Shown in pieces: positions 1 to 6,891 of a stretch of DNA of 37,644 bases. The notes below the pieces were generated by a model. It made no database searches. It worked only from the letters and a program-made list of their open reading frames with translations, and had not been told where the DNA came from. Source of the stretch: Lacrimispora amygdalina (GTDB taxonomy: Bacteria; Bacillota; Clostridia; Lachnospirales; Lachnospiraceae); NCBI RefSeq assembly GCF_003432035.1, contig NZ_QOHO01000060.1:1-37644 (forward strand), given 5' to 3'. The translations under genes and the position numbers were made by a program. Position 1 is the first letter of the stretch, and every line of letters begins with the position of its first letter.

Positions 1-16
1 CTCTACTTTCTTTCAC
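1..16 (-). CDS. start of an unidentified gene running off the window
   Basis: On the minus strand, a GAGGAG ribosome binding site (bases 23-28) is followed after 6 bases by GTG and then Lys-Glu-Ser-Arg before the window ends. No stop is met in these few codons. It lies 85 bases downstream of the AgrC-like kinase gene on the same strand. Peptide precursor or processing-protease genes often sit beside such kinases, so an AgrD/AgrB-type gene is possible, but five codons cannot show it. The call rests only on the ribosome binding site and spacing. Confidence 0.3.
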
Positions 17-100
17 ACTATTCTCCTCACTTTCTCAATAAACAGCTATGGCTTTTGCAATTTTCGTAAAGTAAATAATCAGAAATACGTCTATAAGGCT

Positions 101-1423
101 TTACTCTGTTGAATGGGGAATACAAACACTGATCTTAAAGATTTTATTCTCCGCGCTGGCGTCAATGAGTGTAAAGCCGCCAAGCCTCTCCGCAACCTCG
201 TTGACACTGACCAACCCTAAACCATGACTTTCCTTCTTCGATTTCGTAGTGAGCAGTTTCCCGTTTTTCTCCAACGCCGCACCATTGTAGGAATTAACGG
301 CTTGCACGTTTACCCAGCCATTGGCTGTTGTACTGGTTATTTCAATAAACCGTTCTGTCTCGGGAATTTTGCAGCATGCCTCAACCGCATTGCTGATGAT
401 ATTGGAAAACACCCTGACAGTATCTAAAACCGGCAGTTCCATACTACTCGGGATCAGTACCTGAAAAGAAAAGTGAATCCCGTTTTCCTCGCAAATACCT
501 GCATAATCTTGGAGCACCGCATCCAAAATCGTATTGTTGGAATATGATTTATGGTCCTGTAGATTCTCCTGCATCGTGTGATCGATGCTGTCAAGCAGTT
601 CGATTGCCTGTTGGGTTTCTTGCTGCTGGAGCAGCGTTTTCAGCGATGCCGTCATAAATTTGTAATCGTGCCGGAAGGTGCGGAGTGTCTCCGTGTATTT
701 CTGATAGGACTTGTAATGCCTGAGTTGTCGGGCATACTGTTCCTCCAATGTTTGAGAACGCCATTTATATTCCAGCAGCTTGATCGTCTGATTGGACTGA
801 TAAATCATATACGCCAGTATACTCTGAGTAAGAAGGCTGCCCACCAGCTTGATTCCGATGTACCATGCGACATTTGAAAACGAAAAGCGCGCATAGTTTA
901 TAATGGTGAGATTGATTGCCGCCGTAATTTCAAATGTGACGATCATTTTCAATTGCCTGCTGTTATTTATAAACCGTCTGAAGCTGCTCGCCTGAAAGAC
1001 TGTTTTGCGCAGGATAATGAAAAAAAGCATGACAATAGGAACCGATACCGCGGTCATGGTAATATGCGTGGCCGGATCAACAATGAATCCGGGATTACTG
1101 TCCAGTTGAATAAAAGCAACAATGGAAACCAATATGCTGCGGAAGCAATAGGCACTCATCACGCAAAGACCGCCGCCATACAACGCCTGCAACCAGTTCA
1201 TGCTTGTCGAAAGTCGAAAGCCAGCCGCCATTGCAAGCAAAACGACGGGGATGAACAGAAACCGTACATCCAGAATTTCCAACAGCTTATAGGTGACGTC
1301 AACGCTCAGTAACGCCAGCACATCCCGTACCCATCGTTGCTTCTTAGGCGGGAATACCTTTTGGTAGTAAAGCAGAAAATAAAAATAATATACAAGCATT
1401 GCGGCCATAGCGGCATAAATCAT
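101..1423 (-). CDS. AgrC/VirS-like membrane sensor histidine kinase (GHKL type)
   Basis: The protein has 440 residues. The N-terminal half (about 1-210) is hydrophobic with six or so membrane segments, as in peptide-pheromone receptors of the AgrC family. A short helical linker follows, then the phosphoacceptor motif FRHDYKF with His252. The ATPase domain shows the N-box SNAVEA around Asn345 and the glycine box HGLGL at 400-404, the compact GHKL arrangement lacking a classical HisKA dimer. Its start overlaps the stop of the upstream LytTR regulator by four bases (ATGA), so the two are translated together. Family knowledge suggests it senses an extracellular peptide and phosphorylates that regulator. 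The ligand is unknown because no precursor gene is complete in the window. Confidence 0.87.
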   Translation of the reverse strand: MIYAAMAAMLVYYFYFLLYYQKVFPPKKQRWVRDVLALLSVDVTYKLLEILDVRFLFIPVVLLAMAAGFRLSTSMNWLQALYGGGLCVMSAYCFRSILVSIVAFIQLDSNPGFIVDPATHITMTAVSVPIVMLFFIILRKTVFQASSFRRFINNSRQLKMIVTFEITAAINLTIINYARFSFSNVAWYIGIKLVGSLLTQSILAYMIYQSNQTIKLLEYKWRSQTLEEQYARQLRHYKSYQKYTETLRTFRHDYKFMTASLKTLLQQQETQQAIELLDSIDHTMQENLQDHKSYSNNTILDAVLQDYAGICEENGIHFSFQVLIPSSMELPVLDTVRVFSNIISNAVEACCKIPETERFIEITSTTANGWVNVQAVNSYNGAALEKNGKLLTTKSKKESHGLGLVSVNEVAERLGGFTLIDASAENKIFKISVCIPHSTE

Positions 1424-2190
1424 TGGCGTTCCTCCTGCGTTTTCAAACCTCCGGAATACTTAACATGTGAGCGGGAAATATATTCAATAAACGTTTTTTT
1501 CACAGACTTCACGAAATTTTCTCCGATAGGAACCCGCACACCGGTCTTCAAAATAATATCCTGTCCTTCCAGCCTTGCTATGTAAGACAAATTTATTAAA
1601 TAGGAGCGGTGTACTCGGTTAAAGTTTTTGTCTTCAAGCAAGTCATTCAATTCTTTCATCTTGCCATAAAATTCAACCGTCCTGTCATTGGTATATACGG
1701 TAATCACCCTGCCCCAAATTTCAAAATGGGAAATATCTTTAATGGGAATCGCCTCGACAATACCATTGATCTCAAAGGAAAACAATTCTTCCTCTTTTTT
1801 CTCCAGAGCGAGCTCCAAGGTACGCAAAAAAGCCTTCTCAAATTTCTTGAAATCCATTTCCTCTTTCATCAGATAGTACGCCGGGGTTGACTCAAATGCG
1901 TCAAACAAATACTCCGTCCCGCAACTCGTCAGGAACACGATCTGTGCCTGGCAGCCTGCGTCACGCAATTTTCGTGCGGTATCTATGCCGTTAATCTGAT
2001 CCATCAGAATGTCCAGATAGATAATGTCCACTTGATGCGGCGTATCAATATAGTCAAACAGCAGGCTCTCTCCGCTTTCAAAACAAGCCAATTCAATATC
2101 TGCTTTATGTTTTTCGGCACACTCTGTAAGAAATCGAGTACACCGTTCCCTTTCCTTGCGGTTATCGTCGCATATAGCGATTCTTATCAT
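1420..2190 (-). CDS. LytTR-family response regulator
   Basis: The protein has 256 residues: a receiver domain (about 1-120) with acidic pocket CDD at 7-9 and phosphoacceptor Asp60 in IIYLDIL, then a LytTR DNA-binding domain (about 140-240) with the typical RVHRSYLINLSYI core. AgrA, VirR and ComE belong to this type and bind direct repeats ahead of target promoters. A GGGAGGTGGG ribosome binding site precedes the ATG. It is the first gene of the pair with the kinase at 101-1423. An odd 11-base palindrome, ATACG-A-CGTAT, lies at 2220-2230 in the 5' region and may be regulatory. The receiver lacks the usual Lys context of the OmpR type, as expected for this family. Confidence 0.87.
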   Translation of the reverse strand: MIRIAICDDNRKERERCTRFLTECAEKHKADIELACFESGESLLFDYIDTPHQVDIIYLDILMDQINGIDTARKLRDAGCQAQIVFLTSCGTEYLFDAFESTPAYYLMKEEMDFKKFEKAFLRTLELALEKKEEELFSFEINGIVEAIPIKDISHFEIWGRVITVYTNDRTVEFYGKMKELNDLLEDKNFNRVHRSYLINLSYIARLEGQDIILKTGVRVPIGENFVKSVKKTFIEYISRSHVKYSGGLKTQEERQ

Positions 2191-2418
2191 AAGCCCACCT
2201 CCCTAATAAGTTACATCTAATACGACGTATCTTTGTTCTCATATCATTCTCTTCTGGTTACAAGCCGTGTGTTATAGGTGAAATTTTAGAAAAACCATCG
2301 CAACTGTCCTGCGAGAAGTTGCTCTTTCGGCCTTACTATACCCTCCAGCAGCATAAGTCCTCTTGGATTCAACACAAGGATTCTTTCTATACTAGTCGTT
2401 TATTAGGTAATAAAACGG

Positions 2419-2453
2419 AAACCGGCCTAGATGATTGCTCATCTGGCCGGTTT
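2419..2453. terminator. strong hairpin, possible terminator
   Basis: AAACCGGCC at 2419-2427 pairs with GGCCGGTTT at 2445-2453, and AGATGA at 2429-2434 pairs with TCATCT at 2439-2444 across a TTGC loop; only T2428 is unpaired. No long T run follows on either strand, so termination is plausible rather than sure. It could instead be a structured end of an inserted segment. Confidence 0.4.
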
Positions 2454-2534
2454 ACCTGTGTTTATACGACAACACTAACAGTGTTTATTAAATATTATCA
2501 TAATTACCAACATCCTAGCAACAGGCCATAGGTA

Positions 2535-2608
2535 AACTTTTGACAACCTTTTCGCAGTCCCCAGCTTACCAGGGGGGTGTATGATAACCGGGTAGGTTGT
2601 CAAAAGTT
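2535..2608. repeat. 15-base perfect inverted repeat with 44-base spacer
   Basis: AACTTTTGACAACCT at 2535-2549 has its exact reverse complement at 2594-2608. After one mismatch on each side the pairing continues for three more bases (GGT at 2531-2533 with ACC at 2610-2612). The spacer holds a run of six G. The arms are too long and too far apart for an ordinary terminator. A recombination site, an origin-type structure or the ends of a tiny mobile element are all possible. Confidence 0.55.
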
Positions 2609-2843
2609 GACCTTTAGACGGCTTAAATGATAAGCGACTGCTGTGGTAAAATAAGATAATCCACCCTTACTATTTTACGGTCTTTGCGCTGGATAGAACC
2701 AGTCCCTGCAAAGACAGCGAAAAAAAGAAACATTTGCTTAGATTGATCAAACCGCACCTCCTTTAGCAGGGCGGAATTACAGGCGTATTCGAATTGCTGT
2801 TGATTTTGTGTTAGCCGATAAAGGTGATTTTTGATCCGAATTA

Positions 2844-2872
2844 TTGCCTTTATCTCTAATAGATACTATACT
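2844..2872 (+). promoter_or_regulatory. sigma-A type promoter of the small coiled-coil gene
   Basis: TTGCCT at 2844-2849 and TATACT at 2867-2872 are separated by 17 bases, and an AAGGAGGT ribosome binding site follows at about 2892-2899 before the ATG at 2909. Spacing and orientation fit a housekeeping promoter. It was read by eye only. Confidence 0.5.
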
Positions 2873-2908
2873 GCGTAGGAACTAATTTCAATAAGGAGGT
2901 CATAAATC

Positions 2909-3121
2909 ATGCCAAGAGGACGTAAACATCCCCAAAATATCGATGAGCAGATCGTTGAAACCGAGGAGCAAATCAAGAAACTGCAGGAAAAGCGCAAACA
3001 ATTGATTGCCGACAAAAAGAAGGAGGACATTGAAACGCTTCTTCATGCCGCCCGAGAAGCAGGTATCACACCCGCTGAGCTTGTGGCAAAACTTGCTTCA
3101 AGTAAAAACTCCGATACATAA
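2909..3121 (+). CDS. small coiled-coil protein of unknown function
   Basis: The protein has 70 residues. After a basic start (MPRGRKHP), residues 12-42 form a charged heptad-like helix rich in Glu, Lys and Gln (EEQIKKLQEKRKQL), followed by a second helix with GITPAELVAKL. Short proteins of this build, a coiled coil plus an 'hxPxELxxxL' tail, are common in clostridial conjugative and integrative elements (DUF4315-like in layout; I cannot confirm membership). A near-perfect ribosome binding site, an upstream promoter and a rho-independent terminator downstream make it a well-delimited single gene. A role as nucleic-acid-binding or adaptor protein is only a guess. Confidence 0.65.
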   Translation: MPRGRKHPQNIDEQIVETEEQIKKLQEKRKQLIADKKKEDIETLLHAAREAGITPAELVAKLASSKNSDT

Positions 3122-3217
3122 ACCACGGTTCGGTATAAGCAAAATGGAGGCTTGTTCAGATTCAGATCAGCCCGTTGAAAAAGTCCAGCTTTTAGGCCGT
3201 CCCTCATAAAACAGTAT

Positions 3218-3502
3218 TTAAGTGAAGTATGGCGTAGCGTAAAAGCTACGCCATTTCTTCGTTTTCCGGTGTGTCAGTTCTGGCAGGATACCCACCAAAT
3301 CATAGCTGATGTGAATATTCTACTTTCGTTTTCCATCCGATTTATCCGGCGCTTCTACAAATACCCTGCTAACCAGATCATTTAAGATAGTGGATGTAAG
3401 CCCCATCAAATCCGTGTACTGCCTGCACTTGCGGATAAACCGTTCCTCATCTTCGGTGTGCGCTGCATTAGGAACAACTATGCGAATATTTTCTATTGGC
3501 AC
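3218..3502 (-). pseudogene. C-terminal remnant of a large serine recombinase
   Basis: The minus-strand frame reads ENIRIVVPNAAH, then a basic helix with FIRKCRQYTDLMGLTSTILN, then LVSRVFVEAPDKSDGKRK. This pattern is the C-terminal segment (DUF4368-like) of Tn4451/TndX-type serine recombinases. A TAG at 3320-3322 interrupts it, yet the same frame goes on after the stop as NIHISYDLVGILPEL, which is how the family normally continues (a Gln codon there would restore it). The frame finally ends at TAA 3218-3220. The N-terminal catalytic domain is absent: above 3502 the frame runs into MATE-exporter DNA on the other strand. It is dead on both counts. Confidence 0.65.
3229..3266 (+). terminator. rho-independent terminator
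   Basis: ATGGCGTAGC at 3229-3238 pairs perfectly with GCTACGCCAT at 3245-3254 around a six-base loop, followed by a T-rich stretch (TTCTTCGTTTT). It lies 108 bases beyond the small gene at 2909-3121. It also overlaps the decayed end of the recombinase remnant on the other strand. Confidence 0.65.
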
Positions 3503-4029
3503 TATGCTTGTATTTGGTTTTTCAAAAAGGTTTCCAATCTATCGCAGGATTTAATTTTGGAGCAAAGAAGCTTGATAGGGTTAGGGAGTCGATTCATTTT
3601 TCTATAAAAATTACAACTGGATTCTGCTTACTGCTTTCTATAATCTGTGCAGTTTTTTCTAAAAACATAATTAGCATTTTTGCTGATAATAACCAAGAGG
3701 TTATCTCAACTGGTATTCAAGCAATTTTAATGCAGAGTTTTTCATTTGTGTTTTTTGGATTCTATACAGTTTACTCCTCATTATTGCTTGCTTTAGGAAA
3801 GGTGAAAGAAGGATTTTTCCTCGGATTGTGTAGACAAGGAATATGCTTAATCCCCTTGCTGATAATTCTACCAAGCGTTTTAGGAAAGACTGGAATTTTA
3901 ATATCCAAACCTGTTGCAGATATTATTTCTGTCTTTATAACATTCATTTTTGTTCGTATTACCTCAAAGTTTCTAAAAGAAACCGAAAACAAAATTAGAG
4001 AGGATTTCATGATTAATCTTTTGTTTTAG
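3502..4029 (+). pseudogene. 3' fragment of a MATE-family multidrug exporter
   Basis: From about 3523 the frame reads QKGFQSIAGFNFGAKKLDRV, the conserved mid-protein signature of bacterial MATE transporters, followed by several membrane helices to the stop at 4029. Only about 175 of the usual 440-460 residues are present. Just before the signature, the familiar LVFGF is found in a different frame (from ATG 3504). Removing one T from the run of five at 3518-3522 would join LVFGF to QKGFQ. So the fragment is both 5'-truncated at about 3502 and frameshifted. It is visibly AT-rich compared with its neighbours, which fits a separate origin. No promoter or ribosome binding site is seen. Confidence 0.7.
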
Positions 4030-4068
4030 AAGCAACTAGTTAAGATTTTCTTTAAAAATTCGCATTAC

Positions 4069-4085
4069 TTCGGGCCAAGTTCGAG
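4069..4085 (+). repeat. left 17-base inverted repeat flanking the TetR operon
   Basis: TTCGGGCCAAGTTCGAG here is matched by its exact reverse complement at 5919-5935. A third, imperfect copy in the same orientation as this one lies at 5731-5751 (19 of 21 bases match 4067-4087). The TetR, membrane protein and flavodoxin genes lie between the two perfect copies. Confidence 0.6.
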
Positions 4086-4115
4086 GTTAATAGTTATCGC
4101 TCCAAACTTATCGTT

Positions 4116-4532
4116 TTATAAACTGTTGATTATTGATTTTGCAAACTGTTCGGCTTTTTTTATATCATCAGAGTTGGGACGGCCTGTACGCAAAATCATA
4201 TAGTGACCGGGGCAATGATATTCTGCATCTGAAACGGTAAGTCCCTGATCTTGAAGATATTTTTTAGTTTTTTCATAGGCAGACTTAACGATAGCCGCTG
4301 TGCTGAATACTACAACCTTTTTGATATTTGCCGGATTTAGTGTCAATATATATTTCTTTAGCTCCGGGTCAATGTCAAAAGCATATAAGCCGGTTCCTAA
4401 AAACAATATATCGACTTTGCCTTGCATAGGCTCGTGGATTGGCTTTGCGGATATCCCTGCTTGTTTAGCGATGGCATCTGCAATTTTCTTTGTATTACCT
4501 GATTTTGAATAATAACGCACTTCAATGTTCAT
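4116..4532 (-). CDS. flavodoxin-family protein
   Basis: The protein has 138 residues, the size of short-chain flavodoxins. The N-terminus reads EVRYYSKSGNTKKIADAIA, the FMN phosphate-binding loop (S/T-x-S/T-G-N-T) after the first strand. A second strand LFLGTGLYAF and the later VVVFSTAA fit the alpha/beta flavodoxin fold. It should bind FMN and act as a cytosolic electron carrier or small quinone/flavin reductase. The ATG has an AGGAAAGAGGG ribosome binding site. It is the last gene of the TetR-controlled set; 23 bases separate it from the membrane protein gene. A redox or detoxification response is a reasonable inference. I see no clear terminator after it. Confidence 0.8.
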   Translation of the reverse strand: MNIEVRYYSKSGNTKKIADAIAKQAGISAKPIHEPMQGKVDILFLGTGLYAFDIDPELKKYILTLNPANIKKVVVFSTAAIVKSAYEKTKKYLQDQGLTVSDAEYHCPGHYMILRTGRPNSDDIKKAEQFAKSIINSL

Positions 4533-4555
4533 AGAAACGCCCTCTTTCCTGCTAT

Positions 4556-4924
4556 TTATTTCATTATCAACGGTGCAAACCTGCCAATAACCGACTTTAT
4601 GACAATGCAGCCAGCAACTACAAAAAGCGCAATTTGGGGGTCATAAAGGATAGGGATTTTCCATTTGAATATTTGCGCTGCTGTTGTAAGTAATGCGATT
4701 GTCCCAAAGATGTAGCCCATGATGGTGAGCGGGTGAGCAGGTGCATTGCTGATAAATTTGCCGATTGTCGGCATAATCATGCACATTGCAAAGCCGATTG
4801 CACCCAAAGTAATAACAGCCGATCTCGGCCCATTGATGAATAATATTTGTTTGCCGGATAGTCCTGCATAAGCAATCAGGCCGGTAATCAACCACTCCGC
4901 CGCCAATATTCCAATTCCTTTCAT
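4556..4924 (-). CDS. small integral membrane protein, function unknown
   Basis: The protein has 122 residues and four predicted membrane helices (about 3-22, 33-54, 66-86 and 96-116) with short loops and no recognisable catalytic motif. Its ATG overlaps the TetR stop by four bases (ATGA, 4921-4924), so it is translationally coupled to the regulator. I do not recognise the family. Together with the flavodoxin downstream it looks like the effector part of a small inducible operon, perhaps a membrane redox partner or small exporter-like protein. Confidence 0.65.
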   Translation of the reverse strand: MKGIGILAAEWLITGLIAYAGLSGKQILFINGPRSAVITLGAIGFAMCMIMPTIGKFISNAPAHPLTIMGYIFGTIALLTTAAQIFKWKIPILYDPQIALFVVAGCIVIKSVIGRFAPLIMK

Positions 4925-5556
4925 TGTTTGTCGCTCCTTAAATACATTTTATTGAATATCGTAATATGTCTTTCTAAAAAAGATAATGCTTCTTCATATT
5001 TTTCGGGCTGATTGTCGTATTTGGATAACAACAAATACAAAGGTGAATAAAACTGTAAGGCCATTACCATTGGGTCTGCATCAATATAAACCCCAGTGTT
5101 TATTAAATCAGTGAACACGCCTGATATATAATCTAAGCCCTTGTCTATTATCAATTCCCTGAAAAACTTGCTTGCCTCGGAGGTTCTATACTGTTCCATT
5201 GTCAACATTCTACGCAGTTGCGAACCATACTCTGTTTTGAGATAGAATTGGAACATCGTAACGCTGATACGGAATAATTCCTCCCTGACATCACTTTCTT
5301 CTGAGAGAATATTGGCCATACTTTCAGGGGGAATAAAAGTAGAAACGTCCTCTTGGTAACGACGATTAATGTCTTTGAGAATAGAGTCAAAAATGTCTTT
5401 CTTTCCGCTATAATGCTTGTAAAGGGCGCTCTCGCGTATTCCGATTTCTTTTGATATGTCACGGATACCAACCCCATCATAACCTTTTTCAGAAAACAGT
5501 TTTAGTGCAACTGTCAAAATAACTTCCTTTGTATCACGTGTTTCGTTTTTTGGCAT
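4921..5556 (-). CDS. TetR-family transcriptional repressor
   Basis: The protein has 211 residues from the ATG at 5556, chosen because GGAGGT precedes it by five bases. Reading further upstream would put the start inside the promoter. The N-terminal HTH reads VALKLFSEKGYDGVGIRD and then ISKEIGIRESALYKHY, the TetR signature with recognition helix SALYKHYSGKKDIF. The rest is a helical ligand-binding and dimerisation domain without a recognisable ligand motif. The promoter in front of it lies within two operator copies, so it is almost certainly autoregulated and co-regulates the membrane protein and flavodoxin genes downstream. The inducer is unknown. Confidence 0.87.
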   Translation of the reverse strand: MPKNETRDTKEVILTVALKLFSEKGYDGVGIRDISKEIGIRESALYKHYSGKKDIFDSILKDINRRYQEDVSTFIPPESMANILSEESDVREELFRISVTMFQFYLKTEYGSQLRRMLTMEQYRTSEASKFFRELIIDKGLDYISGVFTDLINTGVYIDADPMVMALQFYSPLYLLLSKYDNQPEKYEEALSFLERHITIFNKMYLRSDKQ

Positions 5557-5577
5557 AATAACCTCCATCAACAAATA

Positions 5578-5623
5578 AAGTGAGCAGTTGTTCACCATTA
5601 TTATAGTGAACAACTGCTCACTT
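5578..5623 (-). promoter_or_regulatory. double TetR operator overlapping the tetR operon promoter
   Basis: AAGTGAGCAGTTGTTCAC at 5578-5595 has its perfect reverse complement at 5606-5623, separated by 10 bases. Each arm is itself a partial palindrome (GTGA-n-CA ... TG-n-TCAC), so each could bind one TetR dimer. One arm fills the space between the -35 and -10 boxes, and the other covers the transcription start and leader. This is the layout of a tightly repressed autoregulated promoter. Confidence 0.8.
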
Positions 5624-5628
5624 GTCAA
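5600..5628 (-). promoter_or_regulatory. consensus promoter of the TetR-membrane protein-flavodoxin operon
   Basis: On the minus strand TTGACA (5623-5628) and TATAAT (5600-5605) are both exact consensus with a 17-base spacer. The -10 box lies between the two operator arms. Such a strong promoter implies that repression by the TetR protein sets the expression level. Confidence 0.8.
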
Positions 5629-6060
5629 GCGGAGAACTAAATTATATTATCACGTCGTTATTTATGAGCATTTCAAGCTTCCCCAAACTCGGCTATTTTG
5701 CTCATTTCGCTGTCGTTCATTCCTTGTTTAACTTCGAGCCAACTTCGAGGTGTTGACAAAGTCCTGCTATTTCAAACACACACAGAAAATAGCCTTAGAA
5801 TTGATAAAAACTTAAAAATTTGACCTTTTGTAGCCAATAGGAAGTGCCGAAATGGGAACTTGTCAAAACAAACTCTCTCCATTGGATTTCTAAAAAATTA
5901 GAGGGGGTTTGTAAACAGCTCGAACTTGGCCCGAAATTAACTAATTCTTTGTGTGTTGTCATGACATGAAGCCTCAAATTTTATTCTCTTTTTGGCATAA
6001 TATTTGTCCTTCAATTGGTAGATTCGTTTAACTTGTTCTACTTATTAGAACAGGAAAAGC
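5629..6060. other. intergenic stretch with repeat copies and a short coding relic
   Basis: No intact gene is convincing here. On minus, codons ending at the TGA 5673-5675 read VKQGMNDSEMSKIAEFGEA, which resembles the tail of a real protein but has no upstream body; the frame breaks near the repeat copy at 5731-5751. The right inverted repeat of the TetR cassette is at 5919-5935. The stretch is AT-rich and looks like decayed mobile DNA. Confidence 0.4.
5919..5935 (-). repeat. right 17-base inverted repeat flanking the TetR operon
   Basis: CTCGAACTTGGCCCGAA is the exact reverse complement of 4069-4085. The distance between the outer ends is 1.87 kb. No target-site duplication was visible by eye in the bases directly outside the two copies. 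Confidence 0.6.
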
Positions 6061-6103
6061 AAAAAACAAGCGTATCGCTCATTGTGAACGATACGCTTGT
6101 TTT
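6061..6103 (-). terminator. terminator of the HTH-kinase-regulator operon
   Basis: A 15-base perfect stem (6063-6077 with 6089-6103, arm sequence AAAACAAGCGTATCG) with an 11-base loop is followed on the minus strand by a run of T (complement of A6061-6066). It lies about 105 bases after the response regulator stop. Confidence 0.8.
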
Positions 6104-6207
6104 AGACATTTCACCTGGCAGTAGCCCATAAACAATATAATTTTTATATTGTCTTATCACGGACTACCTTTAGCTGGACTTTTTTATGAGCACCTGCTCT
6201 TGCGCCT

Positions 6208-6891
6208 TTATTTTAGTTGTTTCAGGCAATAGCCCTTACCCCGTTCCGATTCGATGCGGACCGGCGATAAGCCGCCCAGCTTCCGCCGCAGCCGGGATAT
6301 GTGCTCCTTCACGGTGCGTGTATCACTTGCCGGTTCCATGCCCCATACGGTTTTGTACAGTGCTTCGGTGGAGATAAACGCACCCTTGTTTTTTGCCAGG
6401 GTTGCCAGCAGAGCGAATTCCCTTGGCTTTAAGAGCAGATCCCGTTCCTTTAAGAAGGCGCGCAGAGAAAGCGTATCCAGCTTTAGGGACCCAATGCACA
6501 GGATTTCTTCCCCTTGTCCGGTTAGCCTGCTCCTCCGCAACAGCGCTTCCACCCGTGCCAGAAACACGTCCATATCATAAGGCTTGGGAATGTAATCATC
6601 GCCCCCAGCCTGCAGACCCGTTATTAGATCGGCTTTTGTGTTCAGCGCGCTTAAAAAGAGGATCGGAACACCGCTTTTGCTCCGCAGTTCTTCACAGTAC
6701 CGCAGTCCGTTGCCATCCGGCAGCAGGATATCCAAGACGATCAGGTCAGGGATTTCGCGCTCCATTTGAACCCGTCCTGCGGTAAGGTCAGCCGCTTCCA
6801 GCACACGGTAGCCTTCTATCTCTAACGCCTTGCGGTTGGTTTTTAAGATGACGGCATCGTCCTCCACAATCAGTATGGTTGATTTGCTCAT
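6208..6891 (-). CDS. OmpR/PhoB-family response regulator
   Basis: The protein has 227 residues. The receiver domain (1-120) has the acidic pair EDD at 10-12, phosphoacceptor Asp54 in LIVLDILLPDGNG and Lys103 in PKPYD. A winged-helix output domain (about 128-225) has LKPREFALLATLAKNKG and the recognition region TRTVKEHISRLRRKL, ending in RGKGYCL. Its ATG overlaps the kinase stop by four bases (ATGA at 6888-6891), so the two are a coupled pair. The regulator is last in the three-gene operon and is followed by a strong terminator. Targets are unknown; autoregulation of the operon would be usual. Confidence 0.9.
   Translation of the reverse strand: MSKSTILIVEDDAVILKTNRKALEIEGYRVLEAADLTAGRVQMEREIPDLIVLDILLPDGNGLRYCEELRSKSGVPILFLSALNTKADLITGLQAGGDDYIPKPYDMDVFLARVEALLRRSRLTGQGEEILCIGSLKLDTLSLRAFLKERDLLLKPREFALLATLAKNKGAFISTEALYKTVWGMEPASDTRTVKEHISRLRRKLGGLSPVRIESERGKGYCLKQLK

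Larger units (their letters stand above)
2191..2843. other. gene-free stretch with three inverted repeats
   Basis: I see no convincing gene. A 70-codon frame on plus at 2319-2531 lacks a ribosome binding site. Three strong inverted repeats are visible and listed separately or here: 2419-2453 (9+6 paired bases with one bulge), 2535-2608 (15-base perfect arms) and 2680-2715, where GTCTTTGC pairs with GCAAAGAC around an inner CTGG/CCAG stem. The end of the stretch carries the promoter of the small gene at 2909. Confidence 0.6.

Noticed and set aside
2319-2531. 70-codon plus-strand frame in the gene-free stretch
   Set aside because: No ribosome binding site, runs through two inverted repeats, and the composition does not look like protein.
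5557-5628. Longer start for the TetR gene
   Set aside because: It would place the start codon inside the -35 region and operator; the ATG at 5556 has a proper GGAGGT.
6186-6785. Plus-strand frames opposite the OmpR-type regulator
   Set aside because: They are antisense shadows of a gene with all expected motifs.
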